Positions 22,016 through 31,295 of a stretch of 64,000 nucleotides of DNA are shown here, piece after piece. This DNA is from Cladophialophora immunda. Taxonomy: Eukaryota > Ascomycota > Eurotiomycetes > Chaetothyriales > Herpotrichiellaceae. The stretch spans positions 806,001-870,000 of the forward strand of contig NW_015622545.1 of assembly GCF_000835495.1 (NCBI RefSeq), in the 5' to 3' direction. Position 1 is the stretch's first letter. The number at the start of each line of letters is the position of its first letter. A model generated the notes under the pieces. That model was not told where the DNA came from, searched no databases, and saw only the letters and a list, made by a program, of their open reading frames with translations. The translations under genes and the position numbers were made by a program.

Positions 22016-22615
22016 ATGAACTCAGGATATGTACAGTTTATCTGCACGATAGATGACGCCCATCCTCATAACCTTCTGATTGCGTCTTTGTATTCCGAGA
22101 GCAATTGCGTCTTGTGTTGGAGCCTTTTGAATTCGGCTACATCAGAAGCATCATCAATACTCACCCAGACCTGGTCCTGCCTCGAAAGGAACTTTGCCAC
22201 CGCCGCCGCCGCGACCGTCAAGGAGGTATTCGGCGTGGAGCCAGACACGGGGTGGGAAGGAGGCTCGATTCGAAGCATAAATCGGAGCTTTGACTCGGAG
22301 AGAGAGACAGACAGGTAATGTTTGAGTTTGCTTCGCCAGGGTTTCGCCAACCATACATGAGACTGTTTTCACTCTCGCAGCCAACGAATAGCCGACGAAG
22401 CCGTAGCGGGACTGGCAGGAGCACAGCCCTCGGAGCCGCAGCAGCGGAGAAGTAAGCGTCCAAGGCGTCACGTAGAGCCTGGCGATTCAACAGTGCGGGC
22501 CGTGCAGACGCGAACGAGTCGATCAGACGGCGCCTCTGTTACCGCTTCAAGTAGCTCTTCGGCCTGTTCGGACGAGGCCATTCCGACTCTGCCCTATCCA
22601 AAAAGCGGCAAATGA
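22016..22615 (+). CDS. Hypothetical spliced protein, 177 aa
   Basis: I join 22016-22314 and 22381-22615. The 66-base intron starts GTAATG and ends CTCTCGCAG, and removal fuses two open frames. Exon 2 is convincingly protein-like: QRIADEAVAGLAGAQP, a basic RRSKRPRRH patch that could be a nuclear signal, then a Ser/Thr-rich tail with TASSSSSACSDE. Exon 1 is weaker; its last 40 codons (TVKEVFGVEPDTGWEGG) look coding, but its start lies in the dispersed repeat, so the true 5' end may differ. The opposite strand also has a long open frame across exon 1. No domain is recognised. Confidence 0.4.
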
Positions 22616-23169
22616 GCTATTCTGCTGGCCGTATTGTCAGGGTGGCTCTTTTCCGCTACTATGGTCTCCAACATAAACAGCGTCGACGCCGTCAGCGCAG
22701 CAAATATCTTGATTGCTTGCATTTGTAACAATATGATATGCTCCGTTGAAAGTGTAGCAAGGCCGTGACCATGGACAAACGAGCGCCGAAAGGAGTAGGA
22801 CACGATCAAGTCGTCGATGCTGCTAGCATCGCTGTCTCCAGCGACCTGAAGACATGACCATGATCCACGCGTCGTGAGGACAGCAACTGGGAGTTGCCAG
22901 AGCCGTCGAGATTTTCAGGAACCCGCTCCACCCCAGCCGATCTACAACTTGGACTATATGTGGGTGAACTTGGGTTGTGCGAAGTCAAGGCAGTGAGTGA
23001 GTGTGAAAACTCAAGTAATGTTGTGCGGGGATCGAATTCGTTAGCATGCACGTGCTGGAACGCACAGAGGCCTGTCTAGAGGGGGCCGGTAGCGAGACAG
23101 GGCCGCGGTGTTCTGGTCGTGGCACTGTCTTTGGTATGAAAGGCCTGTAGGAAACTAATTCAGCTATTG
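22616..23169. other. No gene; repeat fragment
   Basis: A fragment of the composite repeat (GTGAACTTGGGTTGTGCGAA, AAGGCAGTGAGTG) lies at about 22950-23015. Nothing else is supportable. Confidence 0.5.
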
Positions 23170-23460
23170 GCCGATGCACCTGGGCGTGGGCGAATCTGAT
23201 ATCCCTCGCCCTAGCAGAGTGAGAAAGATGTTTGCCATCTTCACCGCCATCTTCACGGCCGCTTTCAATACGCGAATCAAACACTACCTGCCGAAGTATA
23301 TCACAGCGGCCGCCGAGACCTCAGGGCTTCCTGTTTCTTCTATCCCAGCCTTCATCCAGGCATTGACTGCAGGTCAGACAGCCACGCTGGCCAAAGTCCC
23401 AGGCGTCACGCCGGAAATCATGGCTAAAGGCTTTAGTGCCTGGGGTGGGGCGCTGGGGAG
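23170..23460 (+). pseudogene. Major facilitator (multidrug-efflux type) transporter fragment
   Basis: A continuous frame encodes FAIFTAIFTAAFNTRIK, YLPKYITAAAETSGLPVSS and LAKVPGVTPEIMAKG. Fungal drug:H+ antiporters of the TRI12/siderophore-pump type have a loop of this form (P..V..AA..AGLP.SS...F..A...G....L..VPG.TP..) after a membrane helix. Only about 80 residues of the usual 550-600 are present, without the remaining helices, so this is a fragment and not a working transporter. Confidence 0.55.
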
Positions 23461-23559
23461 GAGGAAGGACAGAGCGGAGGGCGCCCCGAGGAGTTTCTCT
23501 CCATTTCTCTCTTTCTCTCGGTTACACCGCAGCAGCCAGCCAGCCAGCATCACAATCAG

Positions 23560-24094
23560 GCCAGTGCCAGCGCAGCCTGGCTATCGGTCATGCTAGCCTC
23601 GGTGAGAAGGATCAACATGAATCCTCCGGCGGTGCACAGCTTCAGGACGTGATTGGTGGTTACCAGCCCCAAACAAATCGAACTGGAGCGAGAAAGACAA
23701 GACAAAACCCAGATGTCCCTCAGAAACGTGGCACTCGACTGGCGGTCTCTTCTTCTTTCCAGGCATCTTCGCGTTGGCTGCCCTATCAATGCTGTCGCTG
23801 CTTCTAGGTGGTAGCAGCTCGCTACAGGAAGAAATGCTGGAAAGCATTGAAGTAGTGGCAGCAGGTGGAATAGGGTGTATCGCAAGCCTAACTGGTTACC
23901 ACGATTACCTGCGACTTCTAGCAAAGTCGTCCATTGTTGTGCTGATTAACATTATTGCATGCATTACCACCATTTGTGCGGTGCTCGTGTGGGGGTCACA
24001 CACGGCTGATATGTCTGATATTGCATGCATGGGGCCTAAGAAGCAACCCGGCGTCAACAACGCCCCGGTGGAAATCCAACTCAAAGGACTCTAG
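23560..24094 (+). pseudogene. Membrane-protein remnant, family unknown
   Basis: One frame at about 23590-23760 reads VMLASVRRINMNPP and LEREKQDKTQMSLRN. A shifted frame from about 23760 continues with hydrophobic segments FALAALSMLSLLLGG, EVVAAGGIGCIASL and SSIVVLINIIACITTICAVL, ending at a stop at 24094. This suggests three membrane helices with one frameshift or unrecognised intron. I do not recognise the family. Confidence 0.35.
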
Positions 24095-24399
24095 ACAGGA
24101 CGAGATAATAAGCCAGGCTCGTGGTCTCCATATAAGGCGCCGTCTCGCTTGTCTGAAGATTGTAATGCTCAATGGATCTGTTGCTGTTTTGCCGTTGCTT
24201 GAGGACCATAGTGGCCTTTCAGCGAGATCTTTTGAGGCCGCGCAGTGCCTGAAACACTGGATTGATCAAGGTGTATACCAGGTCGGAGATTCAGCCTAGT
24301 TCCACCAATCAGACCGCTCCGTTTGCGGTTGACTAATGGACTGCAGTCATGGTCGCTGGCATGACTGTGGTCCGACTGCTGACTGCGGTTCTGACAACA

Positions 24400-25640
24400 C
24401 TGACCACTGCCAGCGTCGTCACGGCAAAATCCCTTGTATAGCTATGTGACTGTACACCTGACCACCACGCCGGCCAGCCAGCCCAACGCAATACGCGAGC
24501 TGCAAGACAGACGAGCTGCAAGACGGACAAGCCATTGTAATGGGCTGGCGTGGTGGCCAAGTTGTACAGCCACGCGACTGTACAAGGTGCTTTACCAATG
24601 GCGGAGCAGGCAGTGGTTTTGATAGTCCTAAAGCAACAGTAACAGATCAAGTCAGCATTGCTTCAAGATAGCGAACAGAGTGCTGGTTGTGCTCGAAACC
24701 TTCTGTTCTTCCCTTGTTACTGTTCCCACGACGCGCTGTAGGCAGTCCTGCGATCGATTCTGCTACAGCGACTAGACGCCGACCTCCTGTGTTTGGTTTG
24801 TTTGTGTTATTGTTGTTGTTGTTGTTGTTGTTAGTAGGCTAGCGAGACAGCGTCACGGCCAGAGCACCGCGCCCACCTCCGGCCCCTGGACAGGCCCCTG
24901 TGCGTTCTTGCACGTGCATGCCAACGAACTCGATCCCCGTCCACTATAAGATAGACAAGCTACAATACGCGAGCTTTAAGATACCTGACATATAGATCAA
25001 CGAGATGCATGATGGACGAGGAGCAAGACAGACGAGGAGCAAGATAGACGAGCTGCAATACACGAGCTGTAAGATACCTAACATATAAATCAACGAGATG
25101 CATAATGGACGAGATGCAGACAGACGAGATGCAAGACGGACAAGCTGCAAGGTAGACCAGATACAAGACAGACGAGATGCTAGACGAACGAGATGTAGAC
25201 AAACGAGCTGCAAGACAGACGAGATAGATGCAATATGCAAGATTCGCGGGACAGATACGTAAGCTACTAGATTCGCGAGATGGAAGATCAACGAATGGGA
25301 TTCGCGAGCTGCAAAGATACGGCTGCAAGATAAACAAACGAGCCGGAACGGGACAGCTTCGCGAGACAACCACGCGGCAAGACAGGCGGGAATACAGCAG
25401 ACGGGATATGGTAGAGGAGACGCAGATACACGAGATGCAGATATCGGAGATGCAGTAGACGAGATCCAGATCTGCGAGATACTTCAACAAGGCAGGCAGT
25501 GAGTAGTGTGTGGACTTGGATTGTGTGAACTCAGGCGGTATGAACTCAAGCTGTGTGCAACTTGGACTGTGTGAGTGAACTTGAGTTGTGTGCAGTCAAG
25601 GCAGTGAGTATGTCAAGTCAAGTCAGTGAGTGTGTCGCGG
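24400..25640 (+). repeat. Composite dispersed repeat, copy 2 (long)
   Basis: It begins with CAGCGTCGTCACGGCAAAATC and CTGACCACCACGCCGG (24400-24480). An inverted copy of 21545-21740 follows at about 24535-24760, then a TTG run (24810-24833). From 24945 to 25480 lies a long array of GACGAGATGCAAGACAGACG and GAGCTGCAAGATA units. It ends with ACTTCAACAAGGCAGGCAG and several GTGTGAACTTGG/GTGTGAACTCAGG units (25485-25640). Confidence 0.8.
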
Positions 25641-25675
25641 CGTGTCCACGAGCTGGTGCAGGAGCTGGCGAGCTA

Positions 25676-27075
25676 GATGATAAAATAAGTGGCATAGCCA
25701 AAATGGCCACCACCACCAAAGTCGATGCCGCAACGACTCTCAATTCTGCCTATTGCTAGTAATTTGCAGTGTATAGAACATCGTCCAGAAGCGAATCCTG
25801 CCTAGATTTCACGCCTCGTACTCTGTAACATCTCCATCTCTGAGCGCTAGGCTATTCATCCGATCAATCATGCCGTCTATATACCTGTTAATTGTCTCCT
25901 GCGGAATGTCCTGCCACGCTTGGTTGATCGCCTGAACGAGGCTGTTGTCGTCAAAATGATCGATCGATTTGATCCTCTGTTTCTGCGCCCTCCAGATATT
26001 CTCAATCGGCGATAGACCTGGCGATCCTGAGGCGTTGAAGAAGCAGTTAAGACCCATCTGCTCCTTAAGGCGCCTGGCGGTAGAGTTCTGGCTAATGCCG
26101 TGAGTACTGTCTTAATCCTCCTCAAGGATGAAGTCGCTATCGCCTTGATCAATCCATCGCTTAACCTCCATTAGGATCTCGTTAATATAGACTGTAGTAG
26201 TCATCTTACCGTTTGACGAATAGGTCTCGTAAAAGACCAATCTGGACTTGAAATTATAGTTAACTACGGCCCATATATGCCAGTGTTTTTCGTTCTTATA
26301 TTTGAAGGTCTTTTCGTTGTATATCTTCTGTATACAATCCGGATGGTAGCGCTCTCCTGGCCTTCGAATAATGCGTAATTTACGCTGTGGGCCGCGGCTA
26401 AAATGGCATTCATCTGAAAAGCAAACTCTTTGCCATTAGTGTAGTGGCCAGTGCCGTCGAATGGCTAGATATTCGCGACGTTCTTTGATTGATTTGGCCG
26501 TCAGAAAAGGCTTCTGGCAGGCAACGCATTTATAATAGCCTCAATCGCGAAAGGCCCTTTAAATAGTTCGCTCAGAGATCTGCCTACGATCTAGAAAGAC
26601 CTCGTGAAAGACCTCAAGCCAGATACAAATACGGTGGTTAAATCCACCCTATAGTATCCAGTCTTCAAAGACTTTAAAGTCGCTATTATTAAGGAGAGAT
26701 TTCCTACCACGATTCTCTATCTAATAGGGCGAGTTATGATACCTTCGAGGCTATTGAGATGTAGCGATATAGCGATATCTAGTCCGTGGAGGAATGTGGC
26801 AGAACTTGAAGATATCCTATTAACTAATATCGATACCCTTTTACTGGTAGAATTGCGTTAACGTCCGCACCTTTTCTTTAACTGATGTTAGGTTCTGAGT
26901 GTTCCCTAAGGCCTCCTCTTCCTCTCTAGGTATTACTGGACGATTTGCGACCATTTTGGTAGAGTAATTAAAGCATAAACCTAGCGGTGGGTTACCGGTA
27001 GTTATAGGTGCGTAAATAGTTAGTAACTAGTTGGTGAGTGGCGTAACGTAACGCTGTGCCACTAATTTTATCACC
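25676..27075 (-). mobile_element. Complete Tc1/mariner-type DNA transposon, inactivated
   Basis: The 1400-bp element is bounded by TA dinucleotides (25674-25675 and 27076-27077), the expected target duplication. Terminal inverted repeats of about 23 bp match with three differences: GATGATAAAATAAGTGGCA on the left against GGTGATAAAATTAGTGGCA on the right. The base composition is clearly more AT-rich than the surroundings. It inserted next to the 3' end of the composite repeat. Its only gene is the transposase, which is full of stop codons. Confidence 0.93.
25809..26954 (-). pseudogene. Tc1/mariner transposase with ten nonsense mutations
   Basis: From ATG 26954 to the stop at 25809 the frame is continuous for 382 codons with no frameshift, interrupted by ten in-frame stops (TAA x5, TAG x4, TGA x1). 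Nine fit CAA/CAG to TAA/TAG changes and one fits CGA to TGA. The N terminus holds an eroded helix-turn-helix region. The catalytic core is visible: VCFSDECHFS (first Asp), FILEED-stop-DSTHG (second Asp) and SPGLSPIENIW (Glu), about 35-37 residues after the second. This is the D,D,E triad of the Tc1/mariner superfamily. The C terminus from 26057 is intact. The pattern is that of repeat-induced point mutation. Confidence 0.93.
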
Positions 27076-27640
27076 TAGCTGGCTGCTATTGAACTGGAGC
27101 GAGGCTTCTAGCCATAGGCGCCAACTCGTACGGCGGTAGGTAACAGGCACGTTCACATCTTGTCAAGCAGTTGATTGATTGTGTTGTTGTCTATCTGTCT
27201 GGACGAATAACAAAAGAAAAGACTACCAAGCTAAAGTGGTACCCTCGAACTGACCAATCAGAGAGTGGCAACGTCTGTCTGTACAATGTACAGCCAAAAG
27301 TTGACCAATCACCTTGCTCGCTCGCCTTGCATCTCAGGTCCTCTCCAAACCTTTCCCATTACAGTATAGGTGGTGGCCGGATTCTTTTTCGGACACACAC
27401 GCCGTTACGTTAGCTATAAGACATACGAGCCATAAGATTCGCGAGACTGAGGAACGAAATGTACGATAATGTAGTAAAGTTAGCGAGTATATTAGGTTAA
27501 GTTAATAAGTATATATAGTTAAGGTAGTGAGAGTGTATAACTTTTTCCCCTAAATGCCTAAAAGTAGTTAAAGCCCTAAAAGATTATCAATTAAACACTC
27601 TAACACACTTAAAGACTAGGAAAAGTGTGTCTTTAGGTCG
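27076..27640. other. AT-rich, mutated copy of the composite repeat
   Basis: At 27420-27550 a degenerate copy of the composite repeat is visible (CATAAGATTCGCGAGACTGA, then AAGGTAGTGAGAGTGTATAAC for the normal AAGGCAGTGAGTGTGTGAAC). The differences are C-to-T and G-to-A changes. No gene is seen. Confidence 0.5.
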
Positions 27641-28640
27641 ACGGTAGGATAAAAAGTGGTATTAGGACGAAAATTCAAAACATTTCACCCTTCTGGAGCC
27701 AGAAAAGTGACTTTTGGGTCGACCGTGGAAAAAGGTTGGACTAAAGTTGGTGTTTGGGACGAAAAAATCAAAAAGTGGGAAAAAAGCCGGTGTTTTGGTC
27801 GACCGTTGGTAAAAAAAGGGAGAAAAAAAGCTGGTGTTTGAAAAGAAAGAAAAAGGTTGGTGTTTTGGTTGACAGTTGGCCAAAAAAGAGGAAAAAAAAG
27901 GAGGGTGTCTGAAAAAGTGGATGTTTGACAAAAGTGGATGTTTGACAAAAGTGGATGTTTGACAAAAGTGGTGGTTGAAAAAAGGGGTGTTTAGGACGAA
28001 AAGTCAAAAAGTGGGAAAAAAGTCAGTGTTTTGGTTGACGGTTAGCAAAAAAGTGGAAGAAAACTGTGTGTTTGAAAAAGTTGGTGGTTGAAAAGGTGGA
28101 AAAAAGGTCGGTGTTAAAAGGTCGACGGTTGGCAAAAAAAAAAGGTGGAAAAAAGTTGGTGTTTACAAAGTGGGTGGTTAAAAAAATGGTGGTTGACAAA
28201 AGTGGCGGCTGAAAAAGTGGTGTTTGAAAAGAAGGAAAAAGGTTGGTGTTTGAGAAAGTGGGTGGTTGACAAAAATGGTGGTTGACAAAAATGGTGCTTG
28301 GGACGAAAAGTCAAAAAGTGGAAAGAAGTTGGTGTTTGAAAAAGTGGCGGTTGAAAAAGTGGCAAAAAAGTTGGTGTTTGGGTCGAAAAGTCAAAAAGTG
28401 GAAGAAAAGTCGGTGTTTGAAAAAGTGGCGGTTGGAAAAGTGACGGTTGGAAAAGTGACGGTTGGAAAAGTGACGGTTGGAAAAGTGACGGTTAAAAAAG
28501 TGGTGGTTGAAAAAGTGACGGTTGAAAAAAGTGGTGTTTGGGACGAAAAGTCCAAAAGGTTTGGCCATCAAACACTCGAAAAGCTGTGTTTTGGCCGACG
28601 GTCGGACAAAAAGTGATTTTGGGACGGAAAGCGTGGGGTT
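27641..28640 (+). repeat. 1-kb degenerate minisatellite (AAAAAGTGGTGTTTG type)
   Basis: Purine-rich units of about 12-17 bp such as GAAAAAGTTGGTGTTTG and GGACGAAAAGTCAAAAAGTGG follow each other for 1 kb. Five perfect 15-bp units (GTGACGGTTGGAAAA) occur at about 28435-28500 and translate as KVTVG repeats. No convincing start, stop or splice pattern makes this a gene. The related text CCAAACACCAACTTTTGTCC appears near 55748. Confidence 0.85.
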
Positions 28641-29010
28641 TGAGGGAATGGTGGAGAGCGTGTGCGTCATAAATTATTGAGAATGGGCACAGCGAGTGCG
28701 GCGAGTGAGTGACTTGGGCATTGAGAAGGCAAAAGGCAGGGCAGAGGGTAGAAGGCACCCAGCGCTCAGCGCTCAGGCACTCGTAGCGCACTGGGTATGG
28801 AGGATGTGGAATACCCTCACCTAGAACAGCACCTGGAACTCACCTGGAAAAGAAAGCACAGCGCCAAAGGGTGGAAGCTGGAAGACCGGCGGGACCCTCT
28901 AATTTCAAGGACCCCAGGTGGTCTTGCCTTGGAGACAGTGGTTGCATGCAGAACTTGTCTCCTTCAGAGGAAGTTTGCACAGCAAATCCCTAAAAAGGAG
29001 AACAAATGAC

Positions 29011-29044
29011 TGGATGGATGGATGGATGGATGGATGGATGGATG
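29011..29044 (+). repeat. TGGA tetranucleotide repeat
   Basis: Eight to nine tandem TGGA units. A shorter related run lies near 31670-31692. Confidence 0.97.
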
Positions 29045-29198
29045 GTGTGAGTGGTGAGTGGTGAGTGGTGTAAAGAAGGGCACGCTCAGTCCAAGTCTCG
29101 TGGACTGGCACAACCATGAAATCGCGGGTGCCGAGGAGCATCAGAGGGCCCTAGATTGATTGAATTACCGAATCGAAAGAACTATCTGAAGGGATCAA

Positions 29199-29360
29199 GG
29201 AGAGAGATCCTTTCAACCTGGGGAACCAAAACCAAAGCCAGTCAACAGCGGGGGGGGGGGGGGGGGGGATACCAAGGTCCCAGGCGAGAGATCCTTTCAA
29301 CCTGGGGAACCAAAAACCAAACCCAGTCACGAAGGGGGAGGGGGTACCAAGGTCCAAGGC
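29199..29360 (+). repeat. Direct duplication with a 19-G run beside gene C
   Basis: Two copies of a block of about 80 bp, each starting GAGAGATCCTTTCAACCTGG and ending TACCAAGGTCC, lie just beyond the stop of gene C. The first contains an uninterrupted run of 19 G (29250-29268), a likely mutation and assembly hot spot able to form G-quadruplexes. Confidence 0.85.
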
Positions 29361-29379
29361 GATGAATCCATCCCGTCCG

Positions 29380-30735
29380 CTACTTCATCCGTCTCTTCTT
29401 CTTCTTGCTCTGTTGCTCCTTCTGTTCCTCGTCGCTCTCGTCGCTCTTGTTGCCCTCGTCGCCCTCGTCCACATAGTCCTTGTCCTTCCGATCATCACCC
29501 GACGTTTTCTCGTACCATTCTTCATAGCGGCATTTGGCGAAATCGACCACGGCTGTTTGGAAGATCCTCTCAAAGTAATCCCAGTCCAACTTCACCGAGT
29601 CATCCGGCTGGAGGTGGGAAAGGGCTAGGCCAAATGGTATTTCCGGTCGAGGTATGGACGGAGACATCGGGTGGATGATTTGTCGCTCTCCGTCTAATTG
29701 GATTTCGTTCGTGGCGGCGTCTAACTTCCACATCTCCCAGAAGATTTCCGAGATGCTGCCCATCCATTTCTGACCTTCAAAGTAAATGGGCCCATACGTG
29801 TCACCCTCAAACTCGTCGCGCTCGATTGTGTCGGGGTCCCTCCAAACCTTCTCGTCTCTTGCCTCTGTAGACAACGGGCATCGATACCGTGGGTTCTCGG
29901 TAATCTTCACTAGGATACATCGATCGGTCACCGAGCCTGTGCCCTTCAGTATCAACTTGACCGCCTCTTTCAACTGCTCGTACGTCTGAGAAAAGCCGAT
30001 TTCGAACGACACGGTAACCTTCATCCAACCTTTGCGGTTCTTTTCGAGAATCGCCAAATCTGGTTGCTTCCTCGACCCGGAGTATTGCCCCGTTCTGGCT
30101 TTGAGCATCGTACCAGTGGCGACTCGAATCGTATCCTTTCGCCGCCCGACGCTTTCAGTAATAAAATCTCTGAAAAATTCGACGAAGATCTCATGTGGCG
30201 CCGACGGGCTCCCGTGGAGGGTAAGAATCGACTTGGAGGCATCGTAGGTGTATCGGTAGAAGTGGACTCGCTCCTCAATGTCGTATTGCTCACATAGCTT
30301 GTCCCAATCTTGAAGGGAAACGTGGAATTCGACATCTTCGTCCATTTGAGGCCCACACCGACCAGCTTTCATACCCTCAACGTATGTCTTGAGCTGGTCT
30401 AGGTCGCCTGGAACCGGTGCTGGCGGCGACATTGGCGCTGGGACGGGCAACACGGGCGCTGGCACGGGCAACATGGGCGCTGGAACAGGCTTCTTCGGCG
30501 AGGGCGACTTCTTCTTGGGCAAGGGAGGCATCTTCTTCGGGGTCATGGAAGGAGTATAGAGTTTGGTTCGTAGATGTCGACGGACAGAGGAGGTGTCGGA
30601 GGAAGGTTCGGTATTTGAAGTGCTTGGGGTGGGGTGTGGAATGTCCGACAAAGGGACACGTGATGCTGCCCGTGCTGCCGGAGCATAATAGTAGCTGCCC
30701 CCATGGCTGCATTCGTCACCACTCAAAGAGGCCAT
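29380..30735 (-). CDS. PD-(D/E)XK-nuclease-like protein C (intronless, 451 aa)
   Basis: I start at ATG 30735 (MASLSGDE), about 100 bases after a TATA-like box; the frame is open further upstream, but that part reads as leader. Residues about 60-110 are Pro/Lys-rich with PVPAPMLPVPAPVLPVP repeats. The domain begins with VEFHVSLQDWDKL (about 136), RYTYDASKSILTL and SAPHEIFVEFFRDF, all alignable to B. The core is KQPDLAI (Pro225, Asp226) and Glu245 in SFEIGFSQ, followed by the strand DRCILVKI and a tryptophan-rich EIFWEMWKL. The C terminus is an acidic run followed by KKKKRR, a likely nuclear signal. The absence of a lysine after the glutamate leaves catalysis open. Unlike A and B it has no intron. 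Confidence 0.82.
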   Translation of the reverse strand: MASLSGDECSHGGSYYYAPAARAASRVPLSDIPHPTPSTSNTEPSSDTSSVRRHLRTKLYTPSMTPKKMPPLPKKKSPSPKKPVPAPMLPVPAPVLPVPAPMSPPAPVPGDLDQLKTYVEGMKAGRCGPQMDEDVEFHVSLQDWDKLCEQYDIEERVHFYRYTYDASKSILTLHGSPSAPHEIFVEFFRDFITESVGRRKDTIRVATGTMLKARTGQYSGSRKQPDLAILEKNRKGWMKVTVSFEIGFSQTYEQLKEAVKLILKGTGSVTDRCILVKITENPRYRCPLSTEARDEKVWRDPDTIERDEFEGDTYGPIYFEGQKWMGSISEIFWEMWKLDAATNEIQLDGERQIIHPMSPSIPRPEIPFGLALSHLQPDDSVKLDWDYFERIFQTAVVDFAKCRYEEWYEKTSGDDRKDKDYVDEGDEGNKSDESDEEQKEQQSKKKKRRMK

Positions 30736-30834
30736 TGGAATGTGGATGGATTGATATATAGAGGAGCAGGTAAAGAAAGGGAGAGAAGAGAGATGGGTGG
30801 GAGAAAAAAGGACGAACGCGGCAGACCTGGGGGG

Positions 30835-30840
30835 TTTTAT
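30835..30840 (-). promoter_or_regulatory. TATA-like box of gene C
   Basis: On the minus strand GATAAAACCCCCCAGG lies about 100 bases before the ATG. A second TATATA (about 30753) is too close to the ATG to act as the TATA box. Confidence 0.5.
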
Positions 30841-31099
30841 CGCATGCAGCCATTTGCACGAGGCCCGTTTGCAATCGGCAGACAAAGAACTTGAAACCTG
30901 CCCCCGCCCAGAGCAATCTCAGCTAGAACAGGCCCACGTCACTGACTGCAAACGGTTGAACTGGCAAACACAGTGCAGTGTTATGTTTGCAGCAGCGTCG
31001 CCAGCGCTTTGTCCGCCCTTGTGGCTGCGACCGCACGGCAGCCTCTGTGGCGGTCAGCGTGCTGGAAACGGCCTTGGCACGCTGGCCGCGGAGCACAAG

Positions 31100-31295
31100 G
31101 ATCCAGTTTCCATCTCCTCCACATCCAAGCGTCGATTACAGCGACGAGGACACCCTCTCAGAGGGAGAGACGGACGGCCGTCTTTCCTCCAGGAGGACAC
31201 TTGCGTCCCGCGAATTTCTCGGCGACACTCACGATGCCAAGATTCGATCCGTGGACCAACGAGCACTATCCCGGCAAAGCAGTTGGGTTCCATGA
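31100..31295 (+). pseudogene. Fragment of the small HDANIRF protein family
   Basis: One plus-strand frame reads HPSVDYSDEDTLSEGE, then RLSSRRTLASREF and THDAKIRSVDQ. It aligns with the N-terminal half of the protein at 33198-33728 (HPSEDYSEE, RLSSLKEILAAGEF, THDANIRFL). No start codon or C-terminal half is present, so it is a duplicated and truncated copy. It sits just upstream of gene C in the opposite orientation. Confidence 0.6.

Noticed and set aside
24944..25490. Leucine/serine/arginine-rich frames at 25 kb
   Set aside because: They are the translated GAGATGCAAGA array, not a gene.
28266..28616. KVTVGKVTVG repeat protein
   Set aside because: No upstream ATG in context, promoter or unique sequence; it is part of a degenerate DNA minisatellite with frameshifts.
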